Source of the DNA: Sphingomonas aurea
GTDB lineage: Bacteria; Pseudomonadota; Alphaproteobacteria; Sphingomonadales; Sphingomonadaceae
Direction of reading: 5' to 3'
Length of the DNA: 64,000 nt
Assembly: GCF_030678875.1 (NCBI RefSeq)
Contig: NZ_JAUUDS010000001.1
Span: 372,001 to 436,000 of the forward strand
Shown: positions 36,892 through 45,526 of the stretch, in pieces
Position numbering within the stretch: the first letter of the stretch is position 1
How the letters are laid out: every line of letters begins with the position of its first letter
Notes under the pieces: generated by a model
Database searches by the model: none
What the model was told of the DNA's origin: nothing
Seen by the model: the letters and a program-made list of their open reading frames with translations, nothing else
Made by a program: the position numbers and the translations under genes

Positions 36892-37409
36892 GCGAGGGGG
36901 CGTCGATCCCGGCACCGATCATCGTCACCGCGCTGTTCGGGCGACGGGATCAGGGCTGGTTCGACGCGCAGCGTGCCCAGCATTTCCCGCCCGAGCGCAA
37001 CGTGCTGGCCGCGCACTGCACGCTGTTTCACCACCTGCCACCATCGTGCGAGGCGGAGCTGAAGCATCGCCTGAACCAGGAAACCCGCGGTCTTCGCGCG
37101 CCCGATGCGCGGGTCGCCGGGCTGATGTCGCTGGGGCGGGGCGTCGCCTATCGCATCGAATCACCGGGACTGGCGGCGATCCGCCACATGCTCGCCGACG
37201 CGTTCGCACCGCTGCTGACCCCGCAGGATGCGGGCGGATGGCGTCCGCACGTCACGATCCAGAACAAGGTTCAGCCATCCGTCGCCAAGCTGCTGATGGA
37301 GGGATTGGCCCGCGATTTTCATCCGCGACCGATCGAACTCGCCGGCGTGGCGACCTGGTGGTATCGCGGCGGCCCTTGGGAAGCGCTGTCGCGCCATATG
37401 TTCGCTTGA
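36888..37409 (+). CDS. 2H phosphoesterase / 2'-5' RNA ligase family protein
   Basis: A 173-residue cytosolic protein with the two histidine motifs of the 2H superfamily: His43-Cys-Thr45 (AAHCTLFHH) and His121-Val-Thr123 (RPHVTIQNK). Such enzymes act on 2',3'-cyclic or 2'-5' phosphodiester bonds in RNA or nucleotides; the natural substrate here is unknown. The probable start is a TTG overlapping the kup stop (TTGA). No ATG lies near the conserved N-terminus. Confidence 0.8.
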   Translation: MSEGASIPAPIIVTALFGRRDQGWFDAQRAQHFPPERNVLAAHCTLFHHLPPSCEAELKHRLNQETRGLRAPDARVAGLMSLGRGVAYRIESPGLAAIRHMLADAFAPLLTPQDAGGWRPHVTIQNKVQPSVAKLLMEGLARDFHPRPIELAGVATWWYRGGPWEALSRHMFA

Positions 37410-37453
37410 CCGTCTTCGCGCCGCTTCCTATAGGCGCCGCTCCTTCGGGCTGA

Positions 37454-37530
37454 GGCGAAGTAGCTCAGCTGGTTAGAGCACGGGAATCATAATCCTGGGG
37501 TCGGGGGTTCAAGTCCCTCCTTCGCTACCA
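37454..37530 (+). tRNA. tRNA-Met (elongator type, anticodon CAT)
   Basis: A 77-nt cloverleaf: acceptor GGCGAAG/CTTCGCT (first pair G-U), anticodon stem CGGGA/TCCTG enclosing ATCATAA, T arm GGGGG-TTCAAGT-CCCTC, CCA encoded. The anticodon stem lacks the three G-C pairs of initiator tRNA. A CAT tRNA-Ile read through lysidine cannot be excluded but fits less well. The 3' half is overlapped on the other strand by the end of fdhD. Confidence 0.92.
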
Positions 37531-38314
37531 GCCCGAAGGTTTCATACGGATCGTTGAGCACCAGCATCGCGTCGGCCCTGGCCAGCGCGACCAGCGCCAG
37601 TCCGTGCGCGCGGGCATGGTCGATCGCCATGCTGGTCGGCGCCGATACCCCGACCAGCAGCGGCGTGCCGAGCACCAGCGCCTTGTCCACCATCTCGAAA
37701 CTGATGCGCGAGGTGACCAGCACGAAGCTCGCGTCGATTTCTTCCAGCATCAGCCGGCCGATCAGTTTGTCGAGCGCATTGTGGCGCCCGACATCCTCGC
37801 ACACGGCAACGATGCCGCCACGGGCATCGCACGCTGCTGCGGCATGGACCGCACCGGTAGCGCGGTTGAGTGATTGATGATCGCGCAATGAACCGATCGC
37901 CGCGAACAGGGCGGCTGCATCAGTCGTCGGGCGGGCAGGGTGGTTCGCGACTGGCCGGTGCAGTTGCTCGAGGCTGGCGATCCCGCACAGCCCGCAGCCG
38001 GTGTCGCTGCTGCGATGGCGAACCCGGTCCTGGATGCGGCCGCGGCAATGCTCGGCGAGTGCGACGCGGACGATCCAGCCGGCCTCCGCCTCAAAGGCAT
38101 CGATCTCGACGATGTCGGCTGCCGTGTCGGCGAGCCGCTCGGTCAGCATGAAGCCGGTCGCGAACGCTGGCAGGTCGGCCGGCGTCATCATCATCACAGC
38201 ATAGCCGATGCCATCGACCTCGATCGCGACCGGCGCCTCGACAGCGACGGTCCGCGTGTCGGGAACGTGGCGATCGGGCCGCAGCACCACGACCGCCTCG
38301 TCGCGCATCGTCAT
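37487..38314 (-). CDS. fdhD: Formate dehydrogenase accessory sulfurtransferase FdhD
   Basis: A 275-residue protein that passes sulfur to the molybdenum cofactor of formate-dehydrogenase-like enzymes. The catalytic cysteine pair is Cys107/Cys110 in DTGCGLCG, and VCEDVGRHNALDKLIG and SRISFEMVDKALVLGTPLLV are family hallmarks. The start ATG overlaps the mobA TGA. The last 15 codons or so (GLVAKEGLEPPTPGL) are the antisense of tRNA-Met, and the stop lies inside that tRNA gene, a 44-bp overlap. Third gene of the ydeP-like/mobA/fdhD operon. Confidence 0.92.
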   Translation of the reverse strand: MTMRDEAVVVLRPDRHVPDTRTVAVEAPVAIEVDGIGYAVMMMTPADLPAFATGFMLTERLADTAADIVEIDAFEAEAGWIVRVALAEHCRGRIQDRVRHRSSDTGCGLCGIASLEQLHRPVANHPARPTTDAAALFAAIGSLRDHQSLNRATGAVHAAAACDARGGIVAVCEDVGRHNALDKLIGRLMLEEIDASFVLVTSRISFEMVDKALVLGTPLLVGVSAPTSMAIDHARAHGLALVALARADAMLVLNDPYETFGLVAKEGLEPPTPGL

Positions 38315-38844
38315 GACGTGACGAGCATCGCTTCGGCCAGCGCCGTCAGATCGGTGGGCGTATTGACGTTGGGGATCGGTACCGGCGACAGGATCGGCAG
38401 CGCGCCGACGCTGCGTGCCCAGCCCCTGACCGACCGCTCCGGCGCAACCTCCAGATAGGAGAGGAGGTGCGCCCCCAGCGCTGCCGGCCACAGGCCCAGG
38501 ATCGGCGCCTCCGCGCAGAAGCTCGGCTCGCGCTGCATCAGGGCCTTGACCAACGGCTCCGGCAGCACCGGCATGTCGCAACCGATCGTCAGGACGCAAC
38601 GGAAGCCATGGGTCGCAGCATGGTCGAGCGCCGCGGCGATGCCGCCCAACGGGCCCAGGCCGGGGCGGGGCAGGTCGGGAAGACCATCGATGCCGCCGAC
38701 CACCACCACCTCGTCGACGTGCGGCGCCAGCGCCCGGCGGGCGTGGGCGAGCAGCGTGTCGCCATCGAGCAGCGCAGCCGCCTTGTCCGATCCGAACCGG
38801 CGCGACTGGCCGCCGGCCAGCACGGCGCCCAGCAGCCCGCTCAC
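38311..38844 (-). CDS. mobA: Molybdenum cofactor guanylyltransferase MobA
   Basis: A 177-residue protein with the nucleotidyltransferase start GLLGAVLAGGQSRRFGSDKA and the core VVVGGIDGLPDLPRPGLGPLGG and LTIGCDMPVLPEPLV. It converts Mo-molybdopterin to Mo-MGD using GTP. The GTG start overlaps the TGA of the upstream molybdoenzyme gene (GTGA). It is slightly short but has the key motifs. It supplies the cofactor form used by its operon partner. Confidence 0.9.
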   Translation of the reverse strand: MSGLLGAVLAGGQSRRFGSDKAAALLDGDTLLAHARRALAPHVDEVVVVGGIDGLPDLPRPGLGPLGGIAAALDHAATHGFRCVLTIGCDMPVLPEPLVKALMQREPSFCAEAPILGLWPAALGAHLLSYLEVAPERSVRGWARSVGALPILSPVPIPNVNTPTDLTALAEAMLVTS

Positions 38845-41135
38845 GGCCTTATCCTGACCGGCACCGACTTGCCCGCGGGAACATGGCTTTCCAGCGCGTG
38901 ATGCTCCAGCGGGATCAGGTAGTTGAGTTCGGGATAATAGCCGCCGATACATCCTTCGGGGATGTTGTATTCGACCACGCGCAACCCTTCGACCACCCGT
39001 TCGACGCCGTCCTCGGCATCGCTCTCCAGCGCGATCCTGTCACCGTCCGACAGGCCGAGGCGGGCGATGTCAGCGCGGTTCATCATCGCCACCATCCGCG
39101 TGCCCCGGATGCCGCGAAAGCGGTCATCATAGCCGTAGATTGTGGTGTTGAACTGATCGTTCGACCGCAGGGTGACGAGCCGGAAGCGCCCCTCCTTCTC
39201 TGCGAACCCGCTGGAGTTGAGCGCGCGCGGCACGTTGAACTCCGCCTTTCCGCTCTCGGTCTGCCACTCGCGATGAGATGCGGGATTGCCTTTCCAGAAG
39301 CCGCCGGGCTCGAACAGGCGTTCGTTGAAATTGGCGAACTTGTCCGGATAGCAATTCTCGATCGCGGTGCGGACCAGACCATAGTCGCCCACCCAGTCGT
39401 CCCACGGCACGTTGGGGTTGGGAGCCAGCACCGCCTTGGCCAGTCCGGCGACGATCGCCGGCTCGGACAGCAGGGTGTCCGCCGCCGGGGTCACCTTGCC
39501 GACCGACCCGTAGATATGGCTGAACGAGTCCTCCATCGACACCGCCTGCGGCCCGGTCGCCTGCTCGTCCCGTTCCGACCGGCCGAGGCAGGGAAGGATC
39601 CAGCTCTCCTTGCCGGGGTGCAGGTGGCTGCGGTTCAGCTTGGTGGCGATGTGAACCGCGATCGGGAGTTTGGACCAGGCCTCGCGCATCGCCGCATGTT
39701 CAGGTGTCGCACGCAGGAAATTACCGCCGAGCTGGACGAAGCCCTGACACTCGCCGCTGATGATCGCGCGGCAACTCTCGACCGTGTCCCAGCCCTTCTC
39801 GGTCGGGGGTTCGAACTCGAACAGGGTCTTCAGCCGCTCGACCGGCGCCAGCTCGGTCTTCTCGGTGATGCCGACGGTGCGCTGTCCCTGCACGTTGCTG
39901 TGCCCGCGGACCGGACCCGGCCCCGCGCCCTCGCGCCCGATATTGCCGCGCAGCAGCAGGAAGTTGACCAGCATGTACAGGCTGTCCATGCCGAACCGAT
40001 GCTGGGTAATACCCATGCCATAGACGGCGATGACCGCCTTGGCGCGCATATAGACGCTTGCCGCGCCCTCGATCGCGGCGCGGGTCAGGCCGCTCTCATG
40101 GACGATCCGGTCCCACTCGGCGTCGCGGCAGAAGGTCGCGAACTCGTCGAAGCGGGTGCAGTGCTGCGCGATAAAATGATGGTCGATCACCCGCTCGCCA
40201 CCCTCGGCCAACGCACGGTCGTCGGCCTCGATCACCGTCTTGCACATCCCGAGCAGCGCGGCGATGTCGCCGCCGGCGCGAACCTGGTGATACTGTGTCG
40301 AGATGGTGGTCGGCTTCTGCAGCTTGGCCATCTGCAGCGGGTTCTGCGGGTCGGCAAAGCTCTCCCACCCGCGTTCGCGCAGCGGGTTGAAGGTGACGAT
40401 CTCCACTCCGCGATCGCGGCACTCCTTCAGCGTGTGGAGCATCCGCGGACTGTTGGTGCCGACATTCTGCCCAAACGAGAAGATCGCGTCGCACTTCTCG
40501 TAATCGTCGAGCTGGATCGTCGCGACCGGCGACCCGATCGCGTTCTTCAGCCCGACCGACGTCGTCTCGTGGCACATGTTCGATGAGTCGGGCAGGTTCT
40601 GCTGCCCCCACATCCGCGCGAACAGCGAGTACATGAACGACGTCTCGAGGCTCGCCCGCCCCGAGGAATAGAGCACGACCTTCTTGGGGTCGCAGGTCTT
40701 CAGCGTCGCGCCGATCGCGGCGAACGCCTCGTCCCAGCTGGCCGCCACATAGCGGTCGGTCGCCGCGTCGTAGCGCATCGGATGGGTGAGCCGCCCGGCC
40801 TGTTCCAGGTCGTGGTCGAGCCACTCCGCCAGTTCGCTGACCGTGTAGCGCTGAAAAAAGGCGGGAGTGACGCGGTTGCTCGACAACTCCCAAGCGGTCG
40901 CCTTGGCCCCATTCTCGCAGAATTCCGCGGTGTGCGGCTTGGCCGGTTTGCCCCAGGCGCACGACACGCACATGAAGCCGCCGGGCTTGTTCTGGCGGCG
41001 CAGCGTGTCGAGCACGGCCGGGCCGGGATGCTCGCCGGGCAGCACACGCGCCATCCCCTTCATCGATCCCCAGCCGCCGGACGGGCCGGTATAGTTGCTG
41101 ATGACGATCTCTTCGCCCGTGTCTTCGTCGCGCAT
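38841..41135 (-). CDS. FdhF/YdeP family molybdopterin oxidoreductase
   Basis: A 764-residue DMSO-reductase-superfamily enzyme of YdeP type. The N-terminal cysteines (Cys56, Cys59 in CVSCAWG; Cys73 in EFCENG) suggest an iron-sulfur site. Cys188 in NMCHETTSVGL occupies the position held by selenocysteine in E. coli FdhH, and no in-frame TGA is present. The Mo-bis-MGD core segments GHSNVQGQRTVG and QLGGNFLRATPEHA and the C-terminal MopB-CT are recognisable. There are no electron-transfer subunit genes beside it. The start follows GGAGGACAGG. Physiological substrate unknown. Confidence 0.9.
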   Translation of the reverse strand: MRDEDTGEEIVISNYTGPSGGWGSMKGMARVLPGEHPGPAVLDTLRRQNKPGGFMCVSCAWGKPAKPHTAEFCENGAKATAWELSSNRVTPAFFQRYTVSELAEWLDHDLEQAGRLTHPMRYDAATDRYVAASWDEAFAAIGATLKTCDPKKVVLYSSGRASLETSFMYSLFARMWGQQNLPDSSNMCHETTSVGLKNAIGSPVATIQLDDYEKCDAIFSFGQNVGTNSPRMLHTLKECRDRGVEIVTFNPLRERGWESFADPQNPLQMAKLQKPTTISTQYHQVRAGGDIAALLGMCKTVIEADDRALAEGGERVIDHHFIAQHCTRFDEFATFCRDAEWDRIVHESGLTRAAIEGAASVYMRAKAVIAVYGMGITQHRFGMDSLYMLVNFLLLRGNIGREGAGPGPVRGHSNVQGQRTVGITEKTELAPVERLKTLFEFEPPTEKGWDTVESCRAIISGECQGFVQLGGNFLRATPEHAAMREAWSKLPIAVHIATKLNRSHLHPGKESWILPCLGRSERDEQATGPQAVSMEDSFSHIYGSVGKVTPAADTLLSEPAIVAGLAKAVLAPNPNVPWDDWVGDYGLVRTAIENCYPDKFANFNERLFEPGGFWKGNPASHREWQTESGKAEFNVPRALNSSGFAEKEGRFRLVTLRSNDQFNTTIYGYDDRFRGIRGTRMVAMMNRADIARLGLSDGDRIALESDAEDGVERVVEGLRVVEYNIPEGCIGGYYPELNYLIPLEHHALESHVPAGKSVPVRIRP

Positions 41136-41249
41136 CCTGTCCTCCGCTCTGGCCCGTCAACGAAGCGAAGCGCAGCCGGTGCCGCCGAACCGGTTCAATT
41201 CTGCGTCATCCGCGCCTAGATGGGGCAAAGATTCGCACAGGATACTTTC

Positions 41250-42218
41250 ATGACCACCCATTCCACCCGCATGCTCATCCTTGGCTCCGGTCCGGCCGGG
41301 CTGTCCGCCGCCATCTATGGCGCGCGTGCCGGGATGAAGCCGATCGTGGTGCAGGGCATCCAGCCGGGTGGTCAGCTGACGACAACCACCGATGTCGAGA
41401 ATTATCCGGGCTTCGCCGACGTCATCCAGGGCCCCTGGCTGATGGAGCAGATGCAGAAACAGGCCGAGCATGTCGGCACCACCCTGATGTGGGACACGAT
41501 CGTCGAGGTCGACCTGACCCGGCGTCCGTTCCGGCTGATCGGCGACGGCGGCGACGTGTACGAGGGCGAGGTGCTGGTGATCGCCACCGGTGCACAGGCC
41601 AAGTGGCTGGGCTTGGAGAGCGAGGAGGCGATGAAGGGCAAGGGCGTATCCGCCTGCGCGACCTGCGACGGCTTCTTCTATCGCGGCAAGAAGGTCGCGG
41701 TGATCGGCGGCGGCAACACCGCGGTCGAGGAGGCGCTGTACCTGACCAACCACTCGCCCGACGTGACGCTGATCCACCGCCGCGACAGCCTGCGCGCCGA
41801 GCGTATCCTGCAGGAGCGGCTGCACGCGCATCCGGGCATCAAGGTGCTGTGGAACAAGGAGGTCCGCACCTTCGTCGACGGGGGCGGCACCGCTGGCCTC
41901 GTCGCGCTCGAGCTGGAGGATACGGTCACCGGCGAGCATAGTCGGCTCGACGTGGAGGGGGGCTTCGTCGCGATCGGCCACCATCCTGCGACCGAGCTGT
42001 TCCGCGGGCACCTCGCGCTCGACGACGATGGCTATATCGCGGTCGAGACCGGCTCGACCCGCACCTCGGTACCCGGCGTGTTCGCCTGTGGCGACGTGGC
42101 CGACAAGGTGTATCGCCAGGCGGTGACGGCGGCGGGCACCGGCTGCATGGCGGCGCTGGATGCGGAGCGCTTCCTGGCCGCAGCGGAGTTCGAGGAGCTG
42201 AAAGAGGCCGCGGAATAG
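41250..42218 (+). CDS. trxB: Thioredoxin reductase
   Basis: A 322-residue FAD/NADPH enzyme that reduces thioredoxin. The FAD site GSGPAGLSAA is near residues 12-21 and the redox pair is CATC (Cys136/Cys139). The NADPH site VIGGGNTAVEEALYL and the C-terminal FAD motif GVFACGDVADKVYRQAVTAAG are intact. ATG 41250 is preferred to 41220 because it follows AGGATA and matches the family start. It is divergent from the molybdoenzyme operon. Confidence 0.96.
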   Translation: MTTHSTRMLILGSGPAGLSAAIYGARAGMKPIVVQGIQPGGQLTTTTDVENYPGFADVIQGPWLMEQMQKQAEHVGTTLMWDTIVEVDLTRRPFRLIGDGGDVYEGEVLVIATGAQAKWLGLESEEAMKGKGVSACATCDGFFYRGKKVAVIGGGNTAVEEALYLTNHSPDVTLIHRRDSLRAERILQERLHAHPGIKVLWNKEVRTFVDGGGTAGLVALELEDTVTGEHSRLDVEGGFVAIGHHPATELFRGHLALDDDGYIAVETGSTRTSVPGVFACGDVADKVYRQAVTAAGTGCMAALDAERFLAAAEFEELKEAAE

Positions 42219-42223
42219 CGGCG

Positions 42224-42496
42224 TCAGCCGCGCCGCTTGCCCACGACGAAGTCGGTCAGCGCGCCGAACGTCTCCAGCATGTCGCCGTCGACCTCGTCAT
42301 CGTCGATGACGATGCCTAACGCATCCTCCAGTTCGGTCAGCACGCCGGCAACCGCCATCGAGTCGAGTTCCGGCAGTGCCCCGAACAGCGGCGTCGCGGC
42401 GTCGAAGGCGGCGACGCGTTCCGGCGTCAGGCCCAGAACGTCCGCCAGCACGGCGCGTACGCGATCCTCGATCTCGTCACGGTTCTGCGAATCCAC
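42224..42496 (-). CDS. Acyl carrier protein, exosortase-A-associated type
   Basis: A 90-residue acidic protein with the phosphopantetheine site PELDSMAVAGVLTELEDALG; the attached serine is Ser46. A helix I of ACP type (EIEDRVRAVLADVLGLTPER) precedes it. It is transcribed divergently from the acyl-CoA ligase, with about 90 bp between. ACP, ligase and PLP decarboxylase together recur in exosortase A/EPS loci of sphingomonads and other proteobacteria. Confidence 0.88.
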   Translation of the reverse strand: MDSQNRDEIEDRVRAVLADVLGLTPERVAAFDAATPLFGALPELDSMAVAGVLTELEDALGIVIDDDEVDGDMLETFGALTDFVVGKRRG

Positions 42497-42587
42497 CCAA
42501 TACCCCGCTTCGTACCTGCCACGCGGCCGGACGTGTCGCGTTACCGCCTGGGGGTGAAAACGGCAACGTCCCTGCTATGGCGGGGCG

Positions 42588-44087
42588 ATGATCCCGCTCG
42601 ATCCCATCCCGCGCCCGATCGACCATCTTGCCGTTCGTGGCCAGCCGGACGCGCCGGCGCTGATCGATCGCACCGGTGCCATGAGCTTCGCGGAGCTGGA
42701 CGCCGCAACCGGTGCAGTCGCCCGCGCGCTGCTCGACCGCGGGCTGGTGGCGGGGGACCGCGTCGCGACCTGGCTGCCGAAGACGCGGCTCGCCTGCATC
42801 ATGCCGCTCGCTGCGGCGCGCGCGGGGCTGGTGCATGTTCCCGTCAATCCGGCCCTGCGCCACGGACAGGTCGCGCATATTCTCCACGACAGCGGTGCGA
42901 CGCTGCTCGTCACCCAGCCGATGCGAGCCGCGACGCTCGAGCGGGACGATGTTCCCCACGATTGTCCGGTCATCCAAGAGGATGCGCTGCCGCGAAACGG
43001 TGCCGCATTGCCGCTCTCTTCTGGCGATCCGGAGAAACTGGCAGCGATCCTCTACACCTCCGGTTCGACCGGCCGTCCCAAGGGGGTGATGCTGAGCCAC
43101 GCCAATCTCTGGCTGGGCGCGATCGCCGTCGCGCATTACCTGCGGCTTGCGCCCGAGGACCGGGTTCTCGCCGTCCTGCCGCTGTCGTTCGACTATGGCC
43201 AGAACCAGCTATTCTCGACCTGGGCGGCGGGGGGAGCGGTGATGCCGCTCGACTATCTGGCCCCGCGCGACGTGGTGAAGGCGGTTGCCCGGCTCGGCGC
43301 GACGACGCTCGCCGGGGTGCCGCCGCTATGGACCCAGCTGCTCGAAATCGAGTGGGAAGATGCCGGCAACAACCTGCGAAGATTGACTAATTCTGGCGGT
43401 GCGCTCACGCCGCGAATGGTCCGAAATCTGCGCAGCCACTTTCCGCAGGCGGACCTCTACGCGATGTATGGACTGACCGAGGCGTTCCGCTCGACCTGGC
43501 TGGACCCGGCGCTGATCGACGCCAATCCCGATGCGATCGGTCGCGCCATTCCGTTCGCCGACGTGATGGTCGTGCGCCCCGATGGCCAGCGCGCCATAGC
43601 AGGTGAGCCGGGCGAACTGGTCCATGCCGGCCCTCTCGTCGCCCACGGCTATTGGCGGGATGCCGAGCGGACCGCCGCGCGCTTTCGTCCTGCGCCGGAC
43701 TTCGCCGCTGCTGGCGGAACCGCCGTCTGGTCGGGTGATACCGTGGTCGAGGGCGAGGATGGTCTGCTCCGCTTCGTCGGACGCGACGACGAGATGATAA
43801 AGACCGCTGGTAACAGACTGAGTCCACAAGAGATCGAAGAGGCGATCCTGTCTGGCGAGGAGGCGCGGGAGGCAGTGGTCGTCGGCGTCCCTGACGATCG
43901 GCTTGGCCAGGCGATCGTCGCGGTGGTGGCAGGCGATCCGATGCAGGAGCAGGCACTGCTCCGCCGCCTGCGCACGGACCTGCCCAGCTTCATGCAGCCG
44001 GCTCGCTATGTCTGGCATGCCACCCTGCCGCGCAACGCCAACGGCAAGCTCGATCGCGCCGCGATCCGCGCCGAGGTGCTGCGATGA
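42588..44087 (+). CDS. Acyl-CoA ligase (AMP-forming), exosortase-A-associated type
   Basis: A 499-residue ANL-superfamily adenylate-forming enzyme. The P-loop-like motif is YTSGSTGRPKGVMLSH, A5 is YAMYGLTEAFRS, A7 is WSGDTVVEGEDG, and the hinge and A10 lysine are in GRDDEMIKTAGNRLSPQEIE and NANGKLDRAAI. It activates a carboxylate as AMP ester and transfers it to CoA or to a carrier protein, plausibly the adjacent ACP. The stop overlaps the decarboxylase start by ATGA. The resemblance to the exosortase-A ligase family is from memory of that family, not from alignment. Confidence 0.85.
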   Translation: MIPLDPIPRPIDHLAVRGQPDAPALIDRTGAMSFAELDAATGAVARALLDRGLVAGDRVATWLPKTRLACIMPLAAARAGLVHVPVNPALRHGQVAHILHDSGATLLVTQPMRAATLERDDVPHDCPVIQEDALPRNGAALPLSSGDPEKLAAILYTSGSTGRPKGVMLSHANLWLGAIAVAHYLRLAPEDRVLAVLPLSFDYGQNQLFSTWAAGGAVMPLDYLAPRDVVKAVARLGATTLAGVPPLWTQLLEIEWEDAGNNLRRLTNSGGALTPRMVRNLRSHFPQADLYAMYGLTEAFRSTWLDPALIDANPDAIGRAIPFADVMVVRPDGQRAIAGEPGELVHAGPLVAHGYWRDAERTAARFRPAPDFAAAGGTAVWSGDTVVEGEDGLLRFVGRDDEMIKTAGNRLSPQEIEEAILSGEEAREAVVVGVPDDRLGQAIVAVVAGDPMQEQALLRRLRTDLPSFMQPARYVWHATLPRNANGKLDRAAIRAEVLR

Positions 44088-45295
44088 AGCCGGCCGGACC
44101 GATCCCGCCGATGTTCGCGGACCAACGCGGCATGCTGACGATCGCCGGGCGCGGGGCCGACGCCTGGGCGCAGCAGACGCCGGTCTTCGTCTACGATCCG
44201 GCCATCGTCACCGGACAGGTAACGCGGTTCCGGGCGGCGCTGCCCGGTATCGACCTTCACTATGCGATCAAGGCCAATCCGCATGCCGGCCTGCTCGCTG
44301 CGATCGCGCCGATGCTCGACGGCCTCGACGTCGCATCCGGGGGCGAGCTGGCAAAGGCGCTGGCGGTAAAACCGGCCGCCGCGATCAGCTTTGCCGGTCC
44401 CGGCAAGCGCGACGAGGAACTGGCGGCCGCGATCATGGCCGGCGCGACGATCAACGTCGAGTCGGAAGGGGAGGGGGCGCGTGCCCTCGCCCTTGCCGAC
44501 CGGCTTGGACGCCGTCCGCGGCTGGCGGTGCGGGTCAATCCGGATGTGGAGCTCAAGGGATCGGGGATGAAGATGGGCGGCCGGCCGTCGCCCTTCGGCG
44601 TCGATGCCGTGCGGGTGCCGGCACTGGTGCGGCAGCTGATCGGGGGCGGGGCGGACTGGCGCGGTTTCCACATCTATGCCGGCAGTCAGGCGCTCGACGC
44701 CGGCGCCATCGCCGATACCCAGGCGGCGACGGTGGCACTCGCCGCCCGGCTGGCCGAAGAGGTCGGGCAGGCGCCGCCGCTCGTCAATCTCGGCGGCGGG
44801 TTCGGTGTTCCCTATTTCTCGGGAGACGCGCCCGTCGACGTGACGGCGGTCGGCGCCCGGCTCGCTGCGACGCTGGCGGAACGGCCCATGATCCTGGCGG
44901 ACAGCCGCTTCGCGATAGAACTCGGTCGCTGGCTGGTCGCGGAGGCGGGTGTCTATCTGGCCCGCATAGTCGATCGCAAGGAGAGCGGCGGCGAGACCTT
45001 CCTGATCCTTGACGGGGGCCTCAACCACCAGCTTGCCGCATCGGGCAATTTCGGCACGGTTGTTCGCCGCAACTATCCGATCGCGATCGCGCACCGGATG
45101 AGTGGGCCGGTGGAAGAAACCGTCAGCGTCGTCGGCCCGCTCTGCACCCCGCTAGACCGGCTGGGCGACCGGGTGGCGCTGCCACGGGCAGAGGTGGGCG
45201 ACCTGATCGCGATCTTCCTGGCGGGTGCCTATGGCGCTAGCGCGAGCCCGGCGGCATTTCTGGGGCATCCGCCCGCCGCGGAACTCGTCGCCTAG
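44084..45295 (+). CDS. PLP-dependent decarboxylase, exosortase-A-associated type
   Basis: A 403-residue fold-III (alanine-racemase-like barrel) decarboxylase related to DAP and ornithine decarboxylases. The Schiff-base lysine is Lys63 in LHYAIKANPHAGLL. The glycine-rich phosphate site NLGGGFGVPYF and the catalytic cysteine region VVGPLCTPLDRLG are present. Substrate unknown; in related loci it is thought to work with the ligase and ACP on an EPS or surface-product substituent. Translationally coupled to the ligase. Confidence 0.86.
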   Translation: MKPAGPIPPMFADQRGMLTIAGRGADAWAQQTPVFVYDPAIVTGQVTRFRAALPGIDLHYAIKANPHAGLLAAIAPMLDGLDVASGGELAKALAVKPAAAISFAGPGKRDEELAAAIMAGATINVESEGEGARALALADRLGRRPRLAVRVNPDVELKGSGMKMGGRPSPFGVDAVRVPALVRQLIGGGADWRGFHIYAGSQALDAGAIADTQAATVALAARLAEEVGQAPPLVNLGGGFGVPYFSGDAPVDVTAVGARLAATLAERPMILADSRFAIELGRWLVAEAGVYLARIVDRKESGGETFLILDGGLNHQLAASGNFGTVVRRNYPIAIAHRMSGPVEETVSVVGPLCTPLDRLGDRVALPRAEVGDLIAIFLAGAYGASASPAAFLGHPPAAELVA

Positions 45296-45298
45296 AGT

Positions 45299-45522
45299 GT
45301 GATCCACTCGGATTGAACCAGCCACTTTGCCTCCCCGGCGCAGGCCGGAGAGGTGCTTTAGTATCGGTGGATCACGCTCTGAAATCCTCCCCGCGAACGG
45401 GGAGGTAGTACCGACTGGCGGTGACGGAGGGGGTTGGCCGCGTACGATGCGCTCGCGACGATCCCCCTCCACCCCTCGGCCGACACTGAGCGGTCCCCCT
45501 CCTCGCAAGCGGGGAGGAGTTT
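45299..45522. repeat. Cluster of inverted repeats (REP/ERIC-like element)
   Basis: This 230-bp gap contains GTGATCCAC/GTGGATCAC (45299-45307 with 45367-45375), a hairpin CCTCCCCG-CGAA-CGGGGAGG (45386-45405), and a near-copy CCTCCTCG...CGGGGAGG (45498-45517). The stretch between the last two is GGGGG/CCCCC-rich, as in dispersed sphingomonad repeats. It separates the convergent decarboxylase and DHS-like genes and holds no gene. Confidence 0.6.
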
Positions 45523-45526
45523 ACGC

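Noticed and set aside
37454-37530. Initiator tRNA-fMet
   Set aside because: The anticodon stem lacks the three consecutive G-C pairs, and the first acceptor pair is G-U rather than the C-A mismatch of initiators.
38841-41135. Selenocysteine-containing formate dehydrogenase
   Set aside because: There is no in-frame TGA; a cysteine codon (Cys188) occupies the equivalent position, and no SECIS-like element is needed.
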